Assembly (NCBI GenBank): GCA_019914945.1
Contig: CM034106.1
Coordinates: forward strand, 12,462,501-12,526,500
DNA: 64,000 bases
Source: Typha latifolia
Taxonomy: Eukaryota; Streptophyta; Magnoliopsida; Poales; Typhaceae
Direction of reading: 5' to 3'
This document shows positions 11,901 to 23,900 of the stretch, one piece after another (positions within the stretch are counted from its first letter, which is position 1; every line of letters begins with the position of its first letter). The notes beneath the pieces were generated by a model. It was given only the letters and a program-made list of their open reading frames with translations. It ran no database searches and was not told the DNA's origin. The position numbers and the translations under genes are program-made.

Positions 11901-14900
11901 TTTCATATTTAATTAAGTTTACTCTCTAAAAAATTAAGACTAAGAAATAAGACTAACCAAGTTCGGGGCTTAGTCTCAAACCAAACAAAGCTTAAAGTAT
12001 TCAGATGTTGTTTAACTTTATAGCCAATGTTTCTTCTTTTATGCAAGAGGTACAACAGAAGTATTCCATCTGTCAAAATCATACAAGTTTTATGTGATTT
12101 TGAATCTTGAATATAAGAACAAAGAGAATGAGGATGCAAAACAAAAGAGAAAAGAGAAATCTAAGGTCATTGGCTACAGATTGCTTTGGATCATCCATTG
12201 TAAAATAACTACATGAAATAAGATTGGGTTCCCTACCTGAAACTAGCACAATAACAAACAAATAAGATAAACTGACATGCACAATTGATTCTTTATGGAG
12301 AAAAGGGCAAAGGTTTTTGCCTTTAAGAAAAGAAGTCACAAAGGCAAGGATATATAACAATCAATAAGAAGAAATTATTGGTACCAAGAAACTAAGCTCC
12401 TCACTAAATGAAAAAGGAAGCAAACCAAAATAAGGGTCATTTAAAAAGGTTAAAATTTGGATCCTATTTAATGAACGTATAGGTCATAGTCCCACTAAAA
12501 GTTAAAAGAATGCATTGATTGAGAATTGTGAGATGAAAAAGAGAAAGATAAGATGATTTAACTTAAACAAATTACTGAATTAAGATGACAGATAGAGAGC
12601 AGAAACACTTCTCACCAGTGTTGGAAATTTCAAGTAAATCTGTATAGCAAATGTTTCCAGATACTGTCGTACAGCTGGTAAATTGTTCCTCTGCATAATA
12701 GGAGAAAGATAGCAATTGTCAAAGTAATACCACCAGCAACAGAAAAGAGTAGTACCAGCAAGGACCAAAAGCAGAATGTACATCTTTATCTTAACTCTTT
12801 TTCTTCACATGATGCATGAGATACAGCAATATAGACAATGCAATTTTGACTTTTTTAGAATCTTTACCTGTTAGAATCTCAAAAGACAGTTCTCTAAACA
12901 CTCAATATGGTGCTTACACATTAACAAGAAAGCATACGTATCATTTCGCAACTGTAAAGTGATTTTTATGAATACCATTAAGTCCCTGACTAGTACAATA
13001 CATTGTTCATAAACTAGGCATCTTACGTGCAATGGTTAGCAAAAGATATTGATGAAGGATTAGGAAAGGAGAAAATAAGATTTCAGATTATTTCTAAATT
13101 AAAAGGAAAATAGACATATACTTACATAAAGACACACATGCAAATTGCAAGTAACTTCTTTGAGTATATCCTCCTCAACAAAGTGAGATAGCACACATAT
13201 CATTTGCCAAGCACGAACTTTACGCCTATGGACCTGATAAAAGAGTTTGCTTTAGCAAATATTATAGAACCTATTAGTTACAGAGTTTCTTAGTTTAATT
13301 TCAACCAGAAAGGAAGAAACTGAGTTAAAGAAGATACTCACACTGCTATATTTTTTGTATAGTTCCTTAGCAAGATCTTTATCATTGACCTATAATAATC
13401 AGAAAAACAAGTAAATAGTAGACGCCAAAGGTCAGTTTACTTATGGCATAATTCAGATAAGTGATCGCAGACATCATGAGAAATAATTAAGAAAATTCAA
13501 TTAAAGCACCATACATTGTTTTACTTTGTTAAATTTCCTAGGAATGCAAATGAAATTTAATTGAATACTAGAAGGCGTGAAGATTAGGAAGCACACTTTA
13601 CAGTTTTGACTATATTAGATGATGTCCTGGTTCCTTCCATTTTCACATGCTGTCATAAACATTAACACCAATAGACATCAAGGAGGATCAGCCATGGTTT
13701 AATCCATCTAACTCCATTACATAAGATTTTTTTTCTCCTAGAATGATTTTCAGATTAAATGTCATAAACATATAACTGGTAAGCAAGTACATAAAAGCAG
13801 TTGATTGGTAAGGTAAGCAGCTAAATTTGCATAGCGAGTTAGCAATGTCCTCACTGCAATTCACAGGACCGGTAAGCCCCATTTGTGATAAACCTAGTTT
13901 GGAAGCATCCAGGTGATAAAGTGCAAAATACACAGAAAGCCTGAAAATGACCAAGCTATAAGATGTTCTAGTCTCTTCAATATAATAGAAGGGCAAGAAA
14001 CCAGCTTGCCTTCGTAAAGATTACAATTTAACAAAGTACTATCGTACAGTGTGTACTTGTCACTTGGATAGAATAGACTCAAATGTAATATTAACTTCGA
14101 TGAAACTATAATAGCTTCATAGATTATTGTGCCCGGAATGCCAATTAGTAGGGTCAGCACATACCACAACGGTGTTTCATCAGCATGGGTACAGGGGAGT
14201 ATCTTGATACTCCACCTCCAACACATGTTGAACTGTGTTCTATGCAGGTGCCATGTTGACCAACTCCACACCTGGTTAATATTATTTGGCATTGTGGTGT
14301 ACAGTGCCGATGGCTAACCGGCATTCCTCATGCCAATGGCACAAAAAGCCTTGAGTAGCCTGTCAAAATCCTTCTGAATTAATTACTTGTTAGTAAGTTC
14401 CATATGTAATCAAGAGTAAAGAAAGCATCAGTGTATCTCAAGAAGTCCAAAATATAAATATATGTAGCTCGTATTTAGCTAGGTTATAAGATTTTTATAG
14501 TACTAAAAATATTATAAGAAAGAAAGACACCTACTTAGCATAATTAAGACTTACAACTTTATGTAGTTGTAATCTATACTTTATTTACTCATTAGTTGAA
14601 AATTGGAACAATAGATTCATTTCTAGTATTGGTTTAGATGAAGCTTCAGTAGCATGTCTACATCTTTTTAATTTATAAGCCCCATATGCAATCATGCCAA
14701 AGCAGGAAGAATACAGAACTTCCAAAAAACGCAAAATACAAATGGAACATAATTTATGTACCCTATCAGATGTTTATAATACTTCAGATATAAATAATAC
14801 AGCAAGGCACCTACTTAGCTTAGTAATCTTAATAAATCAAGTACTACTCACAACTAAGCAGCTATGTGATTTGAGAAAAATACTACAACATTTAGATCTG

Positions 14901-17900
14901 AATTTCAAATATATTAACAATCTGATGAGCCCATACCGCTGAATTAAGGAGTTCTAGTAGAAAACGTTTCCCACAATGACGAACAGCCAAAGAATCTTCA
15001 CCTTTTAATTCTCCCTCCCCTTTCACTAAATTTGCCAGTTGGTGAAAAAGAACAGCAACAGATACACGAGCATACAGCTCTGTATTGATGAACACCTGAA
15101 AATAGTAGAACATGAACTGTAGTAATATGAATGTTAAGAAAAATGAAAGGTCCACAAGAAAAGTAACAACACAATAATGGTAGAAAGAATTTTAAAGGCC
15201 ATAAGCTACAAAGAATGAAACAAGAGTTCCGGTAAGAGGAAATACTCAAGAAGGATATGTAACAGTGCTTATGATTACATATATAATTAGTTGGAATAGG
15301 TCCTGGTATTATGCAATTATTCTTGCTCATGGCTTTCTTCCAATAGTCACTCAGGATCCACCATAATATAGACACATCAGTTCCGAGCTGTCCAAAACCC
15401 TAACACATAAAGCGTGGCTAGGTTGTACATGTCCTATAGCATGCAAGATATTTCTGTCTAAGACAGGGTTAATTATGAGCAAATGTAATATAATGACTTA
15501 TAGAATGCATCATATATCAAAATAATTCATTCTGAAATAAAACGGAACTTGTTCGTATTCCTCCTATTACTACATGTATAGTTGATATACACAAAATGAA
15601 AAATCATATTTTATATTAGTTATACACCACAAGTTATGGTGGTGTTTGGATGATGGTTAGCTCCAAAACCTGGTTAACCTACTTTCATTTATTAACCTTG
15701 AATAAGTTATATTAAAAGGGCTTAGGGAATTAAGTGTTGATTGTAAACCGGATTACTGGTGTCATCATTATTTTTTATTTAACATGAAAAGGTGGTCCTT
15801 AAACAAGAATATTTAGGTTTAGGAGATATTTTATTTCAATTGACCAAAATACCTTTTATAATAAAGGAAAGATATATATTATTAAAACTTAAAAGGCTTG
15901 TGAGGAAAGAGAGAGAAGAAAAGGATCAAAATAACAATTGATCAAAGTAATATCTTTATCAATGGCAAAATGATAATTTGACTTACTGTTAAACTAGTTT
16001 AATTTGATACTCTAAACTAGGTTTATGGAGAAGTAGGTATTGGATAACCATGTTTTGGAAAAAAAAGGTATTTGCTGTCAAAACCAGATTAGTGGAACAT
16101 TAACCTGGCTTAAGGAAACAAAGCTTGATCAATAAATCAAGGTCAGGTCATTTACAAACGAGCCTTATCGAGCCAAGTTCGAGCCAGCTTAATCATTTTG
16201 ACAGCCCTACTTGAAATCAAGAGAATTTCATACATTTCCTCCTCCCTATAATAAATTCTGTAGCATTCAATGCCCTTTCTTATAAGCATGAAAACAAAAC
16301 GATGCATGTGACACTTGATGCAAAAAAAAGAAGCTAACTTCTATCTAAGGATGACGCAAGCGTTCAGCCTGATTGATGAACCCCATAGTAGAATGAAGCC
16401 AAAAAAAGGTGGATCCTCATAAGCACCATTGCCCATTACTCTCAACAGGGGGTCATCAAGTGATTATTACTGTTATGTAGGTCCCCAAAAGTGTTGAAAT
16501 TGGTTTACCTCAGTGAACTCACGATCTGGGCTTTGAGCTAACAAAGAAACTTCAGCTCTTGCTTCATGGTTTTCAGACAGTTCAGCTTCAAAATCCTCAT
16601 CAAAAGCCACTGCAGAAAAAAATGTTGCAAAATCCATAAAGACCATAAATCCAAGAGGAGAGAAGAATTATCACTATGAAAACAAAATCGTAATGCTCAA
16701 ATAAAGAAGAGAAAAAGAATACCAGAGCCATATAACGCTAAAAGCTTTAGCTCCTTTATGTAATATTTCACTGTTTTTGGGTATAACAGCCATAATCCTG
16801 TTAGATGCAAAGCTGCAAGTCGAATAGTGCGAGGGCTTTTTGCACCATCATCAAGAAGTTTCTCAATGAACTGCAGAAAGTGCAGATAAGATTCACATAT
16901 CTCTGCAAGCGAAAACTTATAGCTAACAGGGCCAAAAGAAAGAGAGAAGATCAATGAAAGCAAAAGATCACAAAAAAAATGAACATTTAAATAGCACATG
17001 ATACAAAACAAACTCTTTGATCACAGATTTGAGAAAAAAAATATAGTAAAAATAATAAAATCTACAGAATCCACCAACCGGGGTGTCGAAATCTACCGAC
17101 ATTGGAATCCACTAGCAAGCGCTCAATATATTAAAACTCTCTAAATATTCATTAATTGAAAAGAGAAAACTACAAGCCTTAATATAGGCAAGACAAAGCA
17201 AAATGATAAAAATAGCCTAATAAGTAAAAAATAATAAAAATAACCCTGCAAGACTAGTCAAAACCATCGTTAAGCTAGAGAGCTATGGGTGTAGTTCTCT
17301 TATACCATACAAGAGTGGTGTCGCACCAACATAACCAATAGCTTTTGTGAACATGAAATAAGAAGCTAGAGAGCTATGGGTGTAGTTCTCTTATACCATA
17401 CAAGAGTGGTGTCGCACCAACATAACCAATAGCTTCTGTGAACATGAAATAAGAATTCCATGATGCCCTATGGGAGAATAGGAGAAAAACCAAGCGTAAA
17501 AGTCTGTCTTAAACATCCATGGGGATAAAAAAAGTAGTTATACAGTACCTCATCAGACAATTTTCTGCATTTCCTCATCAAATTATTCAGCAGACATCAG
17601 TAGCCTACTTAGAGAAACACATCAGCCACCTTTTCCAAGGGAGAGATACTAAGTTATTAACCATCATCATGCTATCTTTCACATACCAAGGTGATATCAA
17701 GCCACATGACTATAAGATTGACATTTTCTAATTACAAACTTGTGATCCATGTAACCAATTGAGGGTGACAAAGGCCCCAGCTAGAAACTGTTTCTAATAT
17801 GCAACCACAAATCCTTGGCATGTGTGTTTTCTCACAAACTCAAAATAGGTTATAAAGTAGACTACCAAACTCAACTAATAAGTACTCATTAATTTCTGTA

Positions 17901-20900
17901 ATCCCGCCACAAACCACACTGCAACAAAATAACAACTCCCCTAGACCTAACTATTTGCAACCAGCTGGAATGGATCATTTTCCAAACTCAATTTCGTTTC
18001 AAGTCAGATCTCTGTCAAACCAACTGCTATGATGCTATCATGTTATACCTTCACCAAAAGGCAGTAGGAACTTAAGTAAAGCTAGTAAATGTACCATTTC
18101 AATCGAGAAGAAAGGGATTGCCAAATTTTCTAAGTAATTATCACCTGAAACAAAAGCTGGCAAATTTACTATGGTTGAGACTTGAGAGTCAGTAAATCAT
18201 AATTTGGATGTAATTGCATGGAAAGATTCTGGTAAGTTGCCAAAGTCTATGTTTTCTCTTCTATCAGATTGACTGAATCAATCAACCGGAGAAGAAAAGA
18301 AAATGCACTATATACCATATCATGCAAGGCTGAAGACTGAAGAGCGTAACTGCAGAATGCAGAAATGCATCATAACATAGGTGGCTTGTACTGCAATTCA
18401 TGACAACTTAAATTGTAGAAATGAATCAACAAAACAGATATTTAGATAAGCAAAGAGCTTATATCTTATCTAATGTCGACTGAGAACATACAGGACACGA
18501 ACCATTAAAGGAGTACTTATGAAACTTGGAAAGTGAATAAATAACAACAAATCAACAGCAGATTATAAATAAACTGACCCACTTTAAAGGGCCTTGCTCG
18601 TTTCCATGTGTTTCATGCATGTTAGAATCACCGAATACTGAAGGATGCAAAATTGCAGATAGAAGTGCAGCAATAGGTGCAACTCTACGTTTATTGCAGC
18701 TGAGATGTAATATCCATGAAGACTTCACTAACCGCATCATCATCTGCAGAGAAGACAGACATTTTAAATGACCATGACATTTCTGAAGAAACTGTATAGA
18801 CTTGTAAAGAGATGTACTGAAAATCAGAAATGAAATGATTGATGAAGGATATCTAGAATATTTCAAGTATTTTCCCATCTGTATTCATATCTAAGCTAGG
18901 AATAGGAAATCAGGGTTTGGTGTTGTAGGCTTATAGCTAGGTGTAACCAGTTTACTCCACTGAGGGAACAATGTGGGTAAAGGGAGATTTCATCTCTTTC
19001 CCAGTGTGATTTATATCTCATATTGAAGCACTTAATGTAATGGTTAATGCTAGCACACCCCTGCTGGTGATGCATTGCATACAACTGGTCCTCCCATCTT
19101 CCCCTTCATGAGAATCTTGAGTAGTAGGACACTTTATCAATATATCCTTATCTTCTATATTCTGTCTATGCAGGTATCTAACTTCACTCGAAGATATACT
19201 TCCAACAGATCGACTGTAACAGCCTTCTGAAGTTATACATTATCAGAGAAGATTTCATGTAGCTATTGTGAAATGATATGAATATTACCTGACAATTAAT
19301 TCCAGATAGTGAGGAAGTAACTTCACGCAATCTACCAGAGCATAACATTGACAATATCAACCTCACACATCTCAATATGGACAAAACAGAATTTTCCCCA
19401 GCATTTTCAAGGCTGCAAAGACAAATTAGATCAGTACAAGAAACTGCACAAACAAGTTTTTAAATTAAAGTTAACATCAGATAAGGAAGGCCATAAAGCT
19501 CATTTAAATATTGCAAGTTCTCCCATTTCCATCTATCAAAAAATATTTAAGTACTTGAAAAGCTAGGAAAGTCTCTTTGAAAATTGGCAACATCTTGTCA
19601 TTGTATACAGAAAATTCAGATATATCAAAAGTTTTAAAAACATCATAAGTAATGACCTGTCAATGATATCAAAGAAAATGTTTATCAGGGTTGACTCTGA
19701 AAATAAGGGAAGAGGACTCTGTAGATGAATTCCTTCCTCTTGTACATTGTAAGGAATGGACAGCAGGGAGTCTAGACAAAGCCACTGAATCACAATTGGT
19801 TTGTTAGTATACAAGATTCCATTCAACATGCTCATAAGCTATTATAGCATAAGATTTTCCTAAATCCTTTCCAAATATAGGTGGCATTCTCACCTTCCAA
19901 TACATTAAAACTGCTCGCCTGCTTCGTGTCAAAATTCCATTTGTAAGGAGATCATTGATGTTGTCCAGAAAGTTAATAGCCAGCAGATCTAAGGAAGGTT
20001 CAACCTTTCCATCTAATTGTTTTGACATGGAGTATGCCATCATAAGATCAAAATTCGAAGATGCGAAAGCAGCTGATAGTGCTCTCAAAACATACGCAAG
20101 AGCTTCATATGCTGCTAAACGAACTTCTGCTCCAATCTGCTCTGGGATAAAACAACCAAATTGAAAAAACTAAAAACAATAATAAATCTAAAATATAAAA
20201 CTTGACTATAAAGTTAAAATTAAAAACAAAAATGATAAGTTCTCAGTAAATATCTCATATGCAAACAAAACATGCCTCTGTATCACCATTAGGAGATAGG
20301 ATAACTTTCCAAGAAAAGTCCCAGAGGAAGGCAAATGAAGAATCAAGCAAATCATCTTTTGCAACATGAGTGCACCATGACGAGACACAAGCAATAGTCC
20401 TCATCGACAAAATCTGTTGACAAGAGAATGACATACCATTACCGTCAACTTAGATTGTTTAGAAATATGTCGTTAAAGTGAAAGGTAGTAATATACTAAT
20501 TTTAAGTATGATTGATCTCCAATAGGCTCGTGAAACAATCACCTGAATTTAGCCTATTATTTATATGATTTTAAGTACATTAAAATTAAAGGGAAGTACA
20601 GCTTGCAAAATGGAAGAAGACATAGATGCAGGCAAACGTCGCTGACTAGGGCCTCCGAGCTTTCCTTTGACAGAACAGGGTAATTCTGTAACTTCTGGCG
20701 TATGTGTCGACAAGAATACTGGACAAACAGATTCAGCAAATGCCACAAGCTCTTTCTGCAATAAACACATAAGTTACTTTAGCTAAAGCATGTTTGTAAT
20801 TGCTTTAGCCAGCAGAAGATATTGCTGAGTAGTATTGGAAAACTAGGATTATCTGCTCACCATCACAGTAAACAACAATCTTGTAAATTTTTCAGAAAGG

Positions 20901-23900
20901 GAAGATAAAAGAGGAGAGAAGTGATCTGATCTCTTTCTCATATGAGGTTCTTCCCCGGATCTAACTTCAATACAGTGGATAGATTTCCTCCAAGCCATTT
21001 GAAATTCCTCAACCAAGCTCGAAATGATAATGATAAACTTAATAGGAATCCAATCTATACTACAGTCCTGCTCAGAAAGACAGCTGACGTTGTTACTGAG
21101 GAACTGCAAGAAACAGATCAAAGAATTACATCTGTCATAAAATAACTATACGATGTTGACAAAATATTGATAGCAATAGAGGGATTCTTCTTGTTATCAA
21201 TTAGCAAAATAAGAGTCAAGAGAAAGTGGAACTATAGTATAGTCGAGAAGAAGTCAGACCATAAATATTGGTTCTAAATGTTGCTCCTCTGAGACTACAA
21301 GAAGAAGAGCCCTTGCCCACCTTTGTGCCTCAGCTTCCCATGCACCCACGTCTTCATCGTCAAATGTAAGCAAGCCTTTTGCTGAGTAGGTGTGCTTTAT
21401 GAAGCTTGTAGGGAAAGTGATAAGCTCATTCAGAAAATGAGAATTGATGTCAACAGAGCATTGCACCCTGTTCTTTCGAAGCCATCGTTGCATTATTCCT
21501 CTCAATGGTCCTAGGAAACAATTATATTCCAACTTAAAATAGCAAACAAAAATGAAATGAGATAAGATGATTCAAGTCACAGCACTAAGAGAACAAAATG
21601 ACAACACAGAGAATGAAACCAAAAATAAAATCTAAAAAAATAGTAAATTTCCAAAAGTCAACCATCAGTCATGTAGATAGAGGAAGAAGGCACACAAATT
21701 ATAAGTTTTGTATAGTAAAATAAACTCCGTGTTGCCGGCCATCAATGATGGAGAAAAAGAGTATTGATGCAACTCAACATACACTAGCACGAATCTTTGA
21801 ACTGCAAGAGACTAAACTGGTAATGTTGGATCGATACATACATCAAGTAGTTAATACAAGTTAAAGAAGCAAATGACTAACTTAACAGGACAAAGTTAAT
21901 AAGATAGAAATTTGTAATTCAGAAGAGATCAGTTGCACTTACCAGAATGATCAGTAAACTCTCGAGGCACTTTAGAAAGAAAATGCAAAAGCAAATCAAG
22001 CGGGACATCAGTTGCACTTATCAGGGACACTGCAGCTTGAACGACCTGCTCACAAACTGGAAGCATTGAAAGTAAGGAGTCAACTAGATTTCACTTTGTG
22101 ATAATGGCAGTCCTAAAGTTTAAATCAAGTTCCATCCTTATCTACCCAGAAATATGAACCTTTATGACGATATTTTGGATTGAAGTGTTGTTTACTTCTC
22201 TCAATAACAATTCCTAAAGCATCCAATACATCTGTGGAACTGATCAGCACAGTATTGCCATACTTGGTCCTTTTAACCTCTAAAGAAGCATGTGTACTAC
22301 AAGGTACATCAGCCCCCTCATGCGTATCAGATTGACAAGCAGACGAAGCAATACAAAAGGCAAGAGTCATTAATCCAGCTCGGCTAAATGACTCTTGTCT
22401 AGCAGCACATGCTAAACTCCAAACCAGTAATAGACGGTCACTGTAATCAGATAAAAGCATCCTTAGTGATAATATCTGCCTAATTAAAAGTAAACACAAA
22501 ATACATAAAACTTCAAATTTTAAAATAAAAGTTCCTTTGCAAACTGGTAAAGATTTTCTTATGATATTGACGGGAACAATTTCCACCAGAAAAATACATG
22601 TCTGAAGTCACGCAGTGGCTGATGTAACCATAATTGTTGAACATGCAGTAACATACATGAAAGGTGATGTGCATAGTTCATCAAAAGGCAAGAAGGTGTC
22701 CTTGCAGCTTTCTAATGCCCTCTCTAAGATTAACACATTAAGCATGACTTCCCAAGAAAAATGAAAAAAAAGAAAACCAAAATATAGATCTATACTTCAT
22801 GTATTTGGTGTACAGCAATTGTTATTATGCTTTGTTGACTAGTGACTAGGCAGTACATGCACCCTTGCATGCCCATATCTAACATCTTCTCAAAGCGAGT
22901 ATATTGTGCTCAGATTAATAAGCAAAAGGCCTCATAAAATACATATAACAGCAACCAGAACTACATCACAGAGATATTTCATCAACTTTTAAATCTTAAA
23001 TTTTTTAACAATATCACTATTTACATTGTTCGGCAATATTAAGTCAAAATTTACGCATGATGTACATCACTGTTATAGATCTAAAATAGCATTGAATATC
23101 GAACAAAAGTACAGTACCTGAACATCATATGATAGGAAAAATTATGAAAGAACTTCATTGCACCTTGGATAGTTTTTGAATCATAAACACCTCTCACACC
23201 TGCAGCAAAGTAAGAAAATGATGCTAAAATCATGACTAAGCATATAATTATATGGTCCATAGGCCAATGTGGAACATTGTTAAAGGTCATCAAACCAATG
23301 AGCAATTAGCAATATAATCAAACAAATTAAGTTTCTGGTAAATGGAGCTTTTTCCCTTGGCTAATAAAATGACAGCAACTACTGGATAAAACTAACTAAC
23401 CGAAGTCCTTGTGGTGCACAACATCATTCAACCCACGTATTAGAGGACCAAGTACAAACTCTTCTGGAACTCTTTGAGCACAATTTTCATTTTTTTCCCA
23501 TGCAATGTCTAAAAAAGATTGCATAATTAAGCACCGCACTGCAACATTCATAACAGCAGTTTTCAGATGACAGAAAGAAACATCTACAGGATTTTTTTAC
23601 AGATAAAAAGATGGACATGGCACTGGCCTTGCGGGTTTTCATGAGAAAAGCCACGCTCCCACAGTACTGTCATCCAGCTTAAAATTCCTTCTGGTGTTTC
23701 CATCTGAATATGATAACCTCCATAGTTTGGAGGACTCAGACAATTATTCTGAGGTCTGAACTGAAACAAAAAGGCTATCTGAAAAGGAGCAAATCAGTCA
23801 ATTAATCCAACTATGGTCAGAAAAGAAATGCAGCAAAGATTAGGATAACCAATATATAGTCATAGAAACATAATTTAGTATTCAAATTCTGATGCAAAAC

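Noticed and set aside
20272..20287. A GC donor (GAG|GCATGT) at the end of exon 14 of the methyltransferase gene
   Set aside because: A canonical GT donor (AATG|GTGATA, exon end 20287) gives the right phase with the normal acceptor at 20141, so the non-canonical site is not needed.
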